Source: an uncultured bacterium
GTDB taxonomy: Bacteria > Margulisbacteria > Marinamargulisbacteria > SXXA01
Reading direction: 5' to 3'
NCBI GenBank assembly: GCA_903864835.1
Contig: CAIPHK010000016.1
Coordinates: 1-40,633, forward strand
DNA: 40,633 nucleotides
This document shows, piece after piece, positions 8,263-17,114 of the stretch (the first letter of the stretch is position 1; each line of letters begins with the position of its first letter). A program made the translations under genes and the position numbers. Below the pieces are notes generated by a model. The model searched no databases. It was not told the origin of the DNA and saw only the letters and a list, made by a program, of their open reading frames with translations.

Positions 8263-9429
8263 TCACAACACACATCCCAACATCCCCATCAATTCCAACA
8301 CCCCAATTGCCTCAATCCGTTCCGAAATAGGATACCGATCCGTCCCTGCATAAACCACAAACGCCTTGGCCGGTTTCAAATCCCCGATGGCCTCGTAAAA
8401 CCCTTTTGATGGACGAGCGACTCCGCTTCGTTTTATTTCAATAATCCACCGTTCGCCACCGGGTAATTCCAATACCAAATCAACCTCTGCCCCACCCGAT
8501 GTCCGATAAAATCCAGGCACCGTTCGCACAGGAGCAGCCCCGATTAAATTCTCAATGACAAACCCCTCCCAGCTCCCACCCACTACGGGATGGCCCAGCA
8601 AGGATTGGAAATCGCGGATATTCAGAAGTGCATGAACCAGACCGCTATCTCGAATATAAATTTTAGGCGATTTAACCAATCGCTTTCCCACGTTAGTGGA
8701 ATAAGGCATCAACCGACGAACCATCAATAAATCCACCAAAAGGTCGATATATCGAGTGATCGTTTGGCTGCTCACCTCTAAACCGGCAGCAAATCGAGAA
8801 GAATTTAATAGTCCACCTTGAACATGCGCCAACATGGTCCAAAATCGACGCAACGTTTCCGACGGAACCCTCGGCCCAAACATCGGAATATCACGCTCAA
8901 GATAAGAGCGAATTAAATCATCACGCCACAGCAAACTACCGCGATCTGAACCCGCCAAAAAACTATCAGGAAACCCGCCTCGACTCCAAAGCATTTCCAA
9001 CTGGGCTGGCGCCAGCTCTTGCGCAGAAAAAGGGCCCATTTCTATATATCGAATCCGCCCGGCCAAACTCTCGGTACTTTGCTTAAGCAAATCCAACGAT
9101 GCCGACCCCAGTAATAAAAATCGCCCCGTTCGACGACCATTTCGCCGCCCTTGATCAATAATCCCACGAAGTTCCAAAAACAAATCCGGAACTCGATGAA
9201 TCTCATCCAAAACAACCAATCGATCTTCATATGCCCTAAGAAACCCCGCCGGGCTCTGAAGTTTTGCCCGATCGCTACTATTTTCCAAATCTAAATAAAG
9301 CGCATTTTTCTCTCGTGCAATATCCAACGCCAACGTCGTTTTACCCACCTGTCGAGGCCCAATCAACGCGACCGCAGCCTGTTCAGCCAACGCATCTTGC
9401 ACATTTCCCAATAAAAGCCGACGAATCAT
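8263..9429 (-). CDS. AAA_14-wHTH-DUF4143 ATPase (copy 1)
   Basis: A member of the large, poorly characterised family in which a P-loop ATPase is followed by a winged helix and a PD-(D/E)XK-like domain (DUF4143). Visible are Walker A GPRQVGKTT, Walker B LVVLDEIHR, the sensor LLLGSAS, the ESLAGR arginine motif, a winged helix around VSSQTITRYIDLL, then EVDLVLEL...IEIKR, the nuclease-like signature. The ATG at 9429 gives 388 residues; a TTG at 9450 is possible. No good ribosome site precedes it, but TTGCAA-16-TAGATT ends 7 bases upstream, so the message may be leaderless. A long inverted repeat spans the start. Cellular role unknown; roles in mobile elements or toxin-antitoxin-like modules have been suspected. 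Confidence 0.9.
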   Translation of the reverse strand: MIRRLLLGNVQDALAEQAAVALIGPRQVGKTTLALDIAREKNALYLDLENSSDRAKLQSPAGFLRAYEDRLVVLDEIHRVPDLFLELRGIIDQGRRNGRRTGRFLLLGSASLDLLKQSTESLAGRIRYIEMGPFSAQELAPAQLEMLWSRGGFPDSFLAGSDRGSLLWRDDLIRSYLERDIPMFGPRVPSETLRRFWTMLAHVQGGLLNSSRFAAGLEVSSQTITRYIDLLVDLLMVRRLMPYSTNVGKRLVKSPKIYIRDSGLVHALLNIRDFQSLLGHPVVGGSWEGFVIENLIGAAPVRTVPGFYRTSGGAEVDLVLELPGGERWIIEIKRSGVARPSKGFYEAIGDLKPAKAFVVYAGTDRYPISERIEAIGVLELMGMLGCVL

Positions 9430-9468
9430 CCTTGCAAATCTACCACGCAATGTCAGATTTGCAAGGAT
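9428..9468. promoter_or_regulatory. inverted repeat over the start of ATPase copy 1
   Basis: Perfect 14-bp arms, ATCCTTGCAAATCT (9428-9441) and its complement (9455-9468), are separated by 13 bases. The left arm touches the ATG and both arms cover the putative -35 and -10 boxes, a good layout for autorepression by the winged helix of the encoded protein. Confidence 0.6.
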
Positions 9469-9484
9469 AAACAGCCCCTCCCAA

Positions 9485-9590
9485 CTGGCCCAAAGGGGCC
9501 AGGAACGTCCCAGAAGGGTAGTCCGCGAGGGCTATAAATACGGGGGTCCCCCGGAAAGTACACTGAACGAAGTGAGGGACTTTCTGGGGG
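9485..9590. repeat. hairpin-rich intergenic element
   Basis: Two strong hairpins lie between the ABC exporter and ATPase copy 1. One is CTGGCCC-AAAG-GGGCCAG (9485-9502). The other has 12-bp arms at 9548-9559 and 9579-9590 (one mismatch) with a nested CACT-GAACGA-AGTG. It could terminate the exporter transcript on the minus strand. The compact GC-rich multi-hairpin design also resembles dispersed intergenic repeats. Confidence 0.5.
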
Positions 9591-9595
9591 TAACC

Positions 9596-11371
9596 TTATC
9601 TTGCAGGGCGCAACCTTATGCCAATCTGCGTCCCCCACAAATCCGCATAAATTCCCCCCGACACCTGAATCAAATCATCATGTGTTCCCTGTTCCGCCAA
9701 GGTCCCATTATCCAAGACCAGAATATGATCCGCGTTTCGAATCGTTGATAACCGATGGGCGATAATCAACGCCGTTTTTCCCTCAGTTAACCGAGTTAAA
9801 TTCGCCTGAATGGCCTTTTCCGTTTCGGTATCCACCGAACTGGTCGCCTCATCAAACACCATGATTGGCGCATGCTTCAGCAACGCCCTGGCGATACTCA
9901 ACCGCTGGCGTTGCCCACCCGACAGCCGAATTCCCCGCTCCCCAACCACCGTCTCGTACCCACCAGGCAATGTCATCACAAAATCATGAAACTCGGCCTG
10001 ACGCGCCACCGTCGCCACCTCTTCCAATGAAACGCCGGTCTTCCCATACGCAATATTTTCAAAAATGGTCCCATGGAACAGATAAACATCCTGGCTCACC
10101 AACGCAATCGATTCGCGTAACTGATGAATTGGCAACGACCGGATATCCACTCCATCAATCAGAACCGCCCCCGAAATAGGGTCATAAAACCGCATCAACA
10201 ATTTAATCAGCGTCGACTTTCCACACCCGGTTGTCCCCGCGATTCCGATCGTTTGCCCGGCCTCAACACGAAACGACAACGACCGCAGCACCGACACCCC
10301 ATTGGGATACGAGAATTCGATCTCCGAAAACTCAACCGCGCCATTCACATGCGCAACCACCGTCGGAACTTCAGGCTCTTGAATTTCACTGGGCGTATCC
10401 AACACCGAAAAAATCCGACGAATACTGGCCTTGGCCCGTTCAAAATCATCCATCGTCGTGCCCAACCGGGTCATCGGCCACAGTAATCGCTCCGTCATCA
10501 TCGCAAAAAGAACCAACTCGCCCACCGTGAGAATCCCACGCCCCGACAAAATCCAATAACTCCCCACCAACAATACCCCCGCAAACCCCATCACCACGCC
10601 CATGCGAATCAACGGCGTATACAACGCACTAATCGTAATCGCATGCCGATTGGCGGTTTGATACGCCTGGGACGCCGCCTCAACGCGACTTTGCTCAAAG
10701 GCTTCCGCCGTAAAACTTTGAATCACCATCATCCCAGAGACGTTATTTTCCATCCGACTGTTTAAATCACCGACAGCCGCCCGCACTTTTCGATATCGTG
10801 GAAAGAGCAACCGCTGATACAACAAGCTGCCACCGACAATAATCGGTATCGGCAACACCCCGACAATGGCCAACTGCCACGAAATCATAAACAAAATAGA
10901 GCCCGACACCACCAACAACACGCCCAACTGAACAAACTCGTTCAACCCAGTGTTTAAAAACCGTTCCAACTGATTCACATCGTCATTCAAAATTGCCAAG
11001 GTATCGCCCAACCGATGATTCTCAAAAAACGCCATTTCCCGAGTTTGAAGATGGCTATACACCCGCAGTCGGGTCTCGTGTTGGACCACTTGCGCCAGGG
11101 TCATAAATCCATATTGATACGCCCACTGAAAAAAGCTCTCTAGTGCAAAAATTACCACCGCCAAAATCGACAGAAATACCGCCAATCGCAAGGGCACATC
11201 CGTCCCCGCAATACGCCCAATCCACCGCGGTGGCGTCCCCCGAACAGTATCAATGATCCATCCGGTCAACAACGGTGGCATCAAGTCAAAAATTTTATTC
11301 AGGACACTGGCCCCGACTGATAAATACAAATGAACAGTGTGGGTTTTAAGATAGTTAAATAGGCGATTCAT
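9596..11371 (-). CDS. ABC exporter, fused membrane and ATPase domains (MsbA/MdlB-like)
   Basis: Half-transporter of 591 residues working as a dimer to export a substrate, often lipid, drug or peptide, across the inner membrane. Residues about 15-310 hold the six-helix exporter domain, with HETRLRVYSHLQTREMAFFE marking the first coupling region. The nucleotide-binding domain has Walker A AGTTGCGKST, Q-loop LVSQDVYLF, signature LSGGQRQRLSIARALL, Walker B IMVFDEATSSVD and the H-loop in IIAHRLSTIRNAD. Length and order are those of MsbA and LmrA, but the substrate cannot be read from sequence. It stands alone, divergent from the plus-strand gene at 11546. Confidence 0.93.
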   Translation of the reverse strand: MNRLFNYLKTHTVHLYLSVGASVLNKIFDLMPPLLTGWIIDTVRGTPPRWIGRIAGTDVPLRLAVFLSILAVVIFALESFFQWAYQYGFMTLAQVVQHETRLRVYSHLQTREMAFFENHRLGDTLAILNDDVNQLERFLNTGLNEFVQLGVLLVVSGSILFMISWQLAIVGVLPIPIIVGGSLLYQRLLFPRYRKVRAAVGDLNSRMENNVSGMMVIQSFTAEAFEQSRVEAASQAYQTANRHAITISALYTPLIRMGVVMGFAGVLLVGSYWILSGRGILTVGELVLFAMMTERLLWPMTRLGTTMDDFERAKASIRRIFSVLDTPSEIQEPEVPTVVAHVNGAVEFSEIEFSYPNGVSVLRSLSFRVEAGQTIGIAGTTGCGKSTLIKLLMRFYDPISGAVLIDGVDIRSLPIHQLRESIALVSQDVYLFHGTIFENIAYGKTGVSLEEVATVARQAEFHDFVMTLPGGYETVVGERGIRLSGGQRQRLSIARALLKHAPIMVFDEATSSVDTETEKAIQANLTRLTEGKTALIIAHRLSTIRNADHILVLDNGTLAEQGTHDDLIQVSGGIYADLWGTQIGIRLRPAR

Positions 11372-11490
11372 AGACTTTTAGTCTACAGGAATTTTAAGCG
11401 TCCCCAAACCAGTCATCAAAAACTATTGCCGATCGCAACGTATATAGTGTAAAAATTCCTAGGTTCAATAAGATTATCCACGTCCTCCGC

Positions 11491-11525
11491 TCTGTTCTAC
11501 CCTCTGTTCTACCCTCTGTTCTCCC
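11491..11525. repeat. short tandem repeat, 12-bp unit
   Basis: About three copies of TCTGTTCTACCC, the last lacking one A, lie just upstream of the plus-strand ORF at 11546. A repeat here could vary promoter spacing, but no promoter is certain. Confidence 0.7.
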
Positions 11526-11545
11526 TTCAATGAAAGAAACTCCCA

Positions 11546-12142
11546 ATGCAATACCAACACCGCTCGATAGCCACCCCCACCCGCTCCTATTTCTGTCGAA
11601 TACCTTGGCCCCGCGTTGATGCCCGAGTTACCCCTAGTCACGACGCAGCTGAAGCAATACCCCAGCAGGATTCCATACACCGTATACAGAACCGGCTCTA
11701 CGACCCAAACAGACCCCGCAACGTCTTTGGATTCTCAGAATCTCCACCCGCGACACATGTAGGTCTCAACGACTCCGCCTTAACCAAAACCATAACAATC
11801 GCCGACCCCGTAGCGCTGGTGGACTCGGCACGTGCCCCCGTGCAGACATCCCTGAAAGACCAAAATCGGTCCTTACGCACCCATTATTACCGTGGGATCG
11901 AGCTCATGAGAGAGACTATCGCCGCTAAGTTAGGCTCCACTTCCGCAAACCAACTCAAAATTCATGAAATCCTCAGGATAGCCAGCTCACCATTGTTTCA
12001 GTTAATTAAATACCCCATGACTTGGACAAAAATTCACAATGCCCCAATCTTGGGTACCGCCATCCTTCAAGATGGACGAGATATTATTTCTACAAGATAT
12101 AAACAACTTACTAAAAAAACCCACTCACCCTCGCACCCCTGA
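11546..12142 (+). CDS. hypothetical protein, ORFan-like
   Basis: A 198-residue open frame with no recognised domain. The first 110 residues are polar and proline-rich; about 115-190 look helical and more folded (RGIELMRETIAAKLG, then KIHEILRIASSPLFQLIKYP). No convincing ribosome site precedes the ATG. An overlapping frame from 11529 gives only 29 codons. It sits alone between the ABC exporter and another unknown gene, so it could be a lineage-specific protein or a chance frame. Confidence 0.4.
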   Translation: MQYQHRSIATPTRSYFCRIPWPRVDARVTPSHDAAEAIPQQDSIHRIQNRLYDPNRPRNVFGFSESPPATHVGLNDSALTKTITIADPVALVDSARAPVQTSLKDQNRSLRTHYYRGIELMRETIAAKLGSTSANQLKIHEILRIASSPLFQLIKYPMTWTKIHNAPILGTAILQDGRDIISTRYKQLTKKTHSPSHP

Positions 12143-12227
12143 TTTAAGGGGTCCACTGCATCAAAACTTTATCAGGTCATAGACCAATCCCCACACTACC
12201 AAGTTAAGAAACCCCTAAAAAAATATC

Positions 12228-12905
12228 ATGTTAAAAAAAACCATCTCCCTCCCCCTCAAAACCTCCCAACAACGCATTGATCATCGTCTGGTGCCAGAAA
12301 TAGCCGTATCCGACGCAGATCCCCTTGGACAAGTCATTACTGTCAAAACGGTCCCAACCACAATACAAGACGCATTAGTCATCGTTTGCTTTTCAGAATT
12401 TTGCAAAGAATCCACGCAGCCACAAAAAGACCAATTTTTTGAACGCCTGAAAAGCTACATTACGAACAAAAAACCAATTATTTTTCTAAATGCCGATGAC
12501 GATTGGTGCGACATCGACAGCGCATTCCTAAAGAGACACATGCCACAATCCGTCGCTCAATTGTGGAACCAATTTAATACTCAAAATCGATTCAACCAAT
12601 TTTGTGCCTATGAGTCCGTGTTAGCCCATTTACATAAAGCCAAGACTATCGAAATCGGCGGCTCTTACAAGGAAGCGTGTGTCACCAACTGTGCGGTCAA
12701 TATTTGCCGAGACACTATCGTTACGAGCATGGAGGGACTGGAGCTACCCTTCGAGGCATCCGAACTGGACGAAGATCACCAATGGATTCGGATCCCCAAC
12801 GGCGTGATCTCTGACATCATGTCCGTATCCATATCATCGACCGATCCCGCGCCAGTGACCGATGCCCCGTCTGCAAAGCGCGTCCGGAAAAATGCCGACG
12901 CCTAA
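12228..12905 (+). CDS. hypothetical protein with basic C-terminal tail
   Basis: A 225-residue protein of unknown family. Alternating strands such as ALVIVCFSEFC and KPIIFLNADDDW suggest an alpha/beta core, and it ends in a basic tail (AKRVRKNADA). It begins 85 bases after the preceding unknown gene, in the same direction. Its TAA overlaps the TAG of metG on the other strand, so the two genes converge with no gap. No clear ribosome site is visible. Real coding seems likely given the length and the exact junction, but function is unknown. Confidence 0.5.
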   Translation: MLKKTISLPLKTSQQRIDHRLVPEIAVSDADPLGQVITVKTVPTTIQDALVIVCFSEFCKESTQPQKDQFFERLKSYITNKKPIIFLNADDDWCDIDSAFLKRHMPQSVAQLWNQFNTQNRFNQFCAYESVLAHLHKAKTIEIGGSYKEACVTNCAVNICRDTIVTSMEGLELPFEASELDEDHQWIRIPNGVISDIMSVSISSTDPAPVTDAPSAKRVRKNADA

Positions 12906-14527
12906 CGCCCCGCTAAAAACACCTTAACCGCCGCCATATCCACCCGTTGTGCCAAATGGGTATACGGTTGGATGGGGTGATCCGTCATCCGCGTCGTTAG
13001 GTCCTCCCAAGTTAACGGCGCAATACCCAAAAATCCTTCCACTCCGGCAATCAACTGAGGCACGATCGGCTTCAAATAAATCGCCAATAACCGCAACGCA
13101 TTGAGTCCCGTGGTACAAATCTGCCGAGCATGATCAGGATCGGTCTTCGCCGCCGCCCAGGGCGCCTGGGTATCAATATATTGGTTCGCTTTATCCGCCA
13201 ATGCCATGATTTCCCGAGTCGCTTTATGGGTCTCCAGCGCTTCATACAATATCGCAATACGCTCCGCAGCCCCTTCTATCTCCGCCAACAACGTCACTCC
13301 CACGGCATCAGGGGTACTCAAGGTCCCCCCGCAGGACTTATTCACGATTGCACCCAATCGGCTGGCAATATTCACAATCTTATTCACGACTTCTGCATTC
13401 ACTTTGAATACAAAATCCTCAAAATTGAGGTCAATATCATCAATCCCCGAACTCAGCTTCGAGGCAAAATAATATCTCAAATATTCGGGGTTAAAACTCT
13501 CTGCGAATTCTGACGCATTAATAAACGTGCCCCGACTTTTCGACATTTTTTCGCCATTCACGGTTAAAAATCCATGAACATGCACCGCTTTGGGCAACTG
13601 GTACCCGCCCACCATCAACAACGCCGGCCAAAACAGCGTATGAAAATACAAAATATCTTTTCCAATAAAGTGATGGATTTCGACCGCCGGATCCGTCCAA
13701 TAGGGCGCCCATTCCATCCCGGCATCCGCCGCCCATTTTTGGGTCGTGGCAATATAGCCAATCGGGGCATCCAACCACACATAAAAATATTTATCGTCGG
13801 TACCTGGAATCTTGAAGCCAAAATAGGGTGCATCCCGAGAGATATCCCAATCCTTTAATCCCGATTCAAACCATTCGTTCAACTTGTTCGCAACCTCAGA
13901 TTGAACATGCCCACCGCGTACCCACGCCTCGATTTGATCTGTGTACTGGCTCAATTTAAAGAAATGGTGAACCGAATTTTTCGAAATCGGCGTTGCGCCA
14001 CATTCCGCACACCGAGACTCCATCAGCTCAGATGGGGAATACGTCGCCGAGCATTTTTCACAAGAATCCCCATATTGATCCTCCGCCCGGCAACGTGGGC
14101 AAATCCCGCGAATCAATCGATCCGGTAAAAACATCGCATCATTGGGACAAAACATCTGAGAAATTTCCCGTTGTTCAATTGCGCCTGCCGAGACCGCTTT
14201 TAAATAAATCGCTTCCGACAACGCCTTATTTTCCGGTGAATTGGTCGAATAATAGCAATCAAAACCAATGCCATACCGTTCAAAATCAGCCACATGCCGC
14301 TGACCAATCTCCGCCACCATCTCATCCGGGGTTCGATTTTGTTTTTTAGCCGAAATCATAATCGGCGTACCGTGGGTATCGTCGGCACAAAGATACACAC
14401 ACTGATGGCCTCGCAATTTCTGGAACCGTACCCAAATGTCGGTCTGAATGGTCTCCACCAAGTGGCCCAAATGAATATCGCCGTTCGCGTAAGGAAGCGC
14501 GCTAGTCACCAATAGGTTTCGTGTCAT
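12902..14527 (-). CDS. metG: methionyl-tRNA synthetase
   Basis: Charges tRNA-Met in the cytoplasm. The class I signatures are visible: HLGH at residues 19-22 and KMSKS at 327-331. A zinc knuckle domain carries paired cysteines at 143/146, 156/159 and 173/176, the two-knuckle (E. coli type) arrangement. The protein ends after the anticodon-binding helices at 541 residues and lacks the C-terminal tRNA-binding/dimerisation domain seen in longer MetRS enzymes. It follows thrS by 16 bases, so the two synthetases form one transcription unit. Confidence 0.97.
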   Translation of the reverse strand: MTRNLLVTSALPYANGDIHLGHLVETIQTDIWVRFQKLRGHQCVYLCADDTHGTPIMISAKKQNRTPDEMVAEIGQRHVADFERYGIGFDCYYSTNSPENKALSEAIYLKAVSAGAIEQREISQMFCPNDAMFLPDRLIRGICPRCRAEDQYGDSCEKCSATYSPSELMESRCAECGATPISKNSVHHFFKLSQYTDQIEAWVRGGHVQSEVANKLNEWFESGLKDWDISRDAPYFGFKIPGTDDKYFYVWLDAPIGYIATTQKWAADAGMEWAPYWTDPAVEIHHFIGKDILYFHTLFWPALLMVGGYQLPKAVHVHGFLTVNGEKMSKSRGTFINASEFAESFNPEYLRYYFASKLSSGIDDIDLNFEDFVFKVNAEVVNKIVNIASRLGAIVNKSCGGTLSTPDAVGVTLLAEIEGAAERIAILYEALETHKATREIMALADKANQYIDTQAPWAAAKTDPDHARQICTTGLNALRLLAIYLKPIVPQLIAGVEGFLGIAPLTWEDLTTRMTDHPIQPYTHLAQRVDMAAVKVFLAGR

Positions 14528-14543
14528 TGAGGCCCCCGTCTGG

Positions 14544-16262
14544 CTAGACTTTAGATTCGCCCTGTATCAGCGATATCAAATCAGCCACGGTCAACGCCCC
14601 AAGATCGCCTTGGCGACCCCTCACAGACAGTGTGCCCGCCTCTGCTTCACGTTTACCAATAACCGCCAAATACGGTACCCGCTCATTTAATCCTTGGCGA
14701 ATCTTGTACCCGATCTTCTCGTCACTCGAATCGGTGACCACCCGAATATCTTTGGCCAACAATTCAGCCGCTACCGATTTACAGTAGTCCGACATTTCTT
14801 TGTTCACACTCAATAACTTCACCTGAACCGGTGCCAACCAAGTGGGGAATTTGCCCTCATAATGTTCAATCAATATTCCAAAAAAGCGCTCAATCGAGCC
14901 TAACAACGCCCGATGAATCATGTACGGGCGATGTTTTTGCCCATCCGCGCCAACGTAGGTCATATCAAATCGTTCAGGGAGGTTAAAATCAAATTGTACG
15001 GTTGAGCATTGCCATTCCCGACCAATAGCATCCTCAATTTTGACATCGATTTTGGGACCATAAAACGCCCCGCCACCCTCATCCACTTCAAAGGGCAAGC
15101 CGGCGGCAACGATTGCGTTACGTAACGCGGTTTCAGACGCGGCCCAACGGTCTAAATCCCCAACATATTTTTCTTTTGGCCGGGTGGATAAAAATACCTT
15201 CACTTTTTCAAACCCGAAATCATTCAACATGGAGAAACAGAGGGTCAGTACCTTGGAGATCTCTTCTTCCACTTGATCCGGGGTACACACAATATGGGCA
15301 TCATCCTGAGTAAATCCACGTACCCGCATCAAGCCATGAAGTACCCCGGTCCGCTCATAACGATACACCGTCCCCAACTCTGCAAACCGGAGTGGCATGT
15401 CTCGGTAGGACCAATGACGATTGTTATAAATCATGACGTGAAACGGACAATTCATCGGCTTTACGTAATAATCTTGGTCATCCACTTCCATTTTGGCGTA
15501 CATATTTTCGTTATAAAACGATAAATGGCCGCTGGTTTCCCACAACTGCCCCTTGCCCACATGAGGGGTATATAACAACTCATAGCCTGCGCGGAAATGC
15601 GCTTTCCGCCAATAGTCTTCGATAATGGACCGAATTCGCGCACCCTTGGGATGCCATAAAATCAATCCCGGCCCGACTTCATCTTGAATACTAAATAAAT
15701 CGAGTTCTTTTCCGAGAAGGCGATGATCCCGCTTGGCGGCTTCTTCTAGCCGAATCAGATAAGCATCCAACTCCTCTTGCGTATGAAACGCAGTCCCATA
15801 AATCCGTTGGAGCATCTTATTTTTTTCGGAACCGCGCCAATACGCGCCAGACACCCGAAGCAACTTAATCGCGCCAATCTGCCGGGTACTGGCAACGTGG
15901 GGCCCCCGACACAAATCAACAAACGATCCATTTTTATAAAAAGAATATTCTCCCAAGTCCAAATCCTGGATAATTTCCAACTTGTACGGTTGGTCAGATT
16001 CGGCAATGGCCGCTTCCGTTTGTGCCCGATCGAGTACGTACGTTGAAAAAATTTGATCCTCGGCGAGGATCGCACTCATTTTTTGTTCAAGTTCAATAAG
16101 ATCATCAGGGGTTAATGTGCGAGGCAGGTCAAAATCGTAATAAAATCCCTCGTCAATCGCGGGGCCAATACCCAATTTGGCGTCGGGAAATAAGGCCAAA
16201 ACGGCCTGTGCCAATACATGGGACGCGCTATGACGAATTTCGTGCAGGGTAGGTTGAGACAT
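14544..16262 (-). CDS. thrS: threonyl-tRNA synthetase without TGS domain
   Basis: Charges tRNA-Thr and edits mischarged serine. The sequence enters almost directly into the editing domain, with RHSASHVLAQ giving the HxxxH residues His11 and His15; the usual N-terminal TGS domain of about 60 residues is missing. The class II core follows with MNCPFH (zinc cysteine), YRYERTGVLHGLMRVRGF, and the C-terminal anticodon domain. The ATG at 16262 is two bases past the stop of the upstream HicB-like gene, so no room remains for a hidden TGS in this frame. TGS-less ThrRS is known in some bacteria. It probably shares a promoter with metG. Confidence 0.96.
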   Translation of the reverse strand: MSQPTLHEIRHSASHVLAQAVLALFPDAKLGIGPAIDEGFYYDFDLPRTLTPDDLIELEQKMSAILAEDQIFSTYVLDRAQTEAAIAESDQPYKLEIIQDLDLGEYSFYKNGSFVDLCRGPHVASTRQIGAIKLLRVSGAYWRGSEKNKMLQRIYGTAFHTQEELDAYLIRLEEAAKRDHRLLGKELDLFSIQDEVGPGLILWHPKGARIRSIIEDYWRKAHFRAGYELLYTPHVGKGQLWETSGHLSFYNENMYAKMEVDDQDYYVKPMNCPFHVMIYNNRHWSYRDMPLRFAELGTVYRYERTGVLHGLMRVRGFTQDDAHIVCTPDQVEEEISKVLTLCFSMLNDFGFEKVKVFLSTRPKEKYVGDLDRWAASETALRNAIVAAGLPFEVDEGGGAFYGPKIDVKIEDAIGREWQCSTVQFDFNLPERFDMTYVGADGQKHRPYMIHRALLGSIERFFGILIEHYEGKFPTWLAPVQVKLLSVNKEMSDYCKSVAAELLAKDIRVVTDSSDEKIGYKIRQGLNERVPYLAVIGKREAEAGTLSVRGRQGDLGALTVADLISLIQGESKV

Positions 16263-16264
16263 GA

Positions 16265-16759
16265 TTAATTTAAATTGAGGGGGAACCCGAACGCCATTCC
16301 ATCAAATCCAAAGTCTTCATCCCCGCCTGCAAATGGACCAGAAAATGGGAAAGAATGACGAAGTTCGGGCAATTCGTGATCCAACGACCCTAATAATCGG
16401 CGAATATCCTGTTCTGGTGGAACCCGATACTCATCCTCTGAGGGCGCGGGATAACTCAAACGACTCGGTGCAGGACGACCAAAGGCAACGGCATCGATTT
16501 CATAAACGCGACGAGTCCCTTTTTCTTTGGACGCTTTATTCTCAACCGATTCTGAGGATAAACAATCGGAGGTTACAATTTGACTCAACGTTTTTTTAGC
16601 CACATCGGCAATGCGACGGGATATCGCGGTATTGAGCTTATCTACCGCTTCATCTTCCGACTTCCCAACACCTTGGCAGCTCGGAAATGACGGAGACACG
16701 GCTTTAAAGCGCTTACGCTGGAAGGTCACTACAATTTCAAGACGTATGGAGTGTTTCAA
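16265..16759 (-). CDS. HicB-like domain protein
   Basis: A 164-residue protein. Residues about 5-50, with FKAVSPSFPSCQGVGKSEDEAVDKL, fit the HicB antitoxin-like fold, where a PxxPGC-like strand precedes a helix. No HicA partner and no helix-turn-helix domain are visible, so a toxin-antitoxin role is not supported. The rest is polar, then Gly/Phe/Asp-rich (about 135-164), and looks disordered. It leads the thrS-metG unit with a 2-base gap. Confidence 0.6.
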   Translation of the reverse strand: MKHSIRLEIVVTFQRKRFKAVSPSFPSCQGVGKSEDEAVDKLNTAISRRIADVAKKTLSQIVTSDCLSSESVENKASKEKGTRRVYEIDAVAFGRPAPSRLSYPAPSEDEYRVPPEQDIRRLLGSLDHELPELRHSFPFSGPFAGGDEDFGFDGMAFGFPLNLN

Positions 16760-17114
16760 TGATGATCCTCACAGGCAATAATATCCTCAAAAATAGCACA
16801 CCTTTGTGCAATTGGCATACCCTCAATCCGTGGCGGGGTTCACGGCGGTTCTGAACTCCTGGCAACCGTCGCCCACCTCACCCCGCCCTTCGGGCACCCC
16901 TCTCCATCGACTGCGTCAACAGAGAAGGGCTGTCGGATATTTTTATTGTGCAGTAGCCGTTCTTAAAAAATCCCTCAGTCTCCCGAAACACCCCGATCGG
17001 CCTAGTAAAAAATGGCCCAGTCGTGGGCTAGGCGGAGGCGCAGACTATCTTAGAGCATAGCCATCAGGCGGAGCGTATAGTTAAGCCGAGGCATAGCCCG
17101 CGAATCGGTCATTT
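16760..17114. other. gene-free intergenic region
   Basis: No convincing gene in 355 bases; a plus-strand frame at 16806-17060 lacks protein-like composition. The stretch holds GCCCTTCGGGC-type hairpins near 16880, a probable hldD terminator at 17007-17028, and two imperfectly similar units of about 32 bases (17031-17062 and 17067-17098), both starting GGCGGAG and ending GCATAGCC or similar. The promoter of the HicB-like-thrS-metG unit should lie in the left part, but I could not pin it. Confidence 0.5.
17007..17028 (-). terminator. Rho-independent terminator behind hldD
   Basis: On the minus strand the stem GCCCA-CGAC-TGGGC is followed by CATTTTTT. It lies about 90 bases after the hldD stop and would end the hisE-to-hldD transcript. 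Confidence 0.65.

Noticed and set aside
16265-16759. HicAB toxin-antitoxin system
   Set aside because: Only a HicB-like fold is visible; no HicA-like toxin gene or helix-turn-helix domain is present nearby.
16806-17060. Plus-strand open frame of 84 codons
   Set aside because: It crosses hairpins and the hldD terminator and has no protein-like pattern or ribosome site.
17031-17098. A small structured RNA made of two similar units
   Set aside because: The similarity between units is weak and no promoter or known RNA family feature could be seen; kept only as a note in the intergenic entry.
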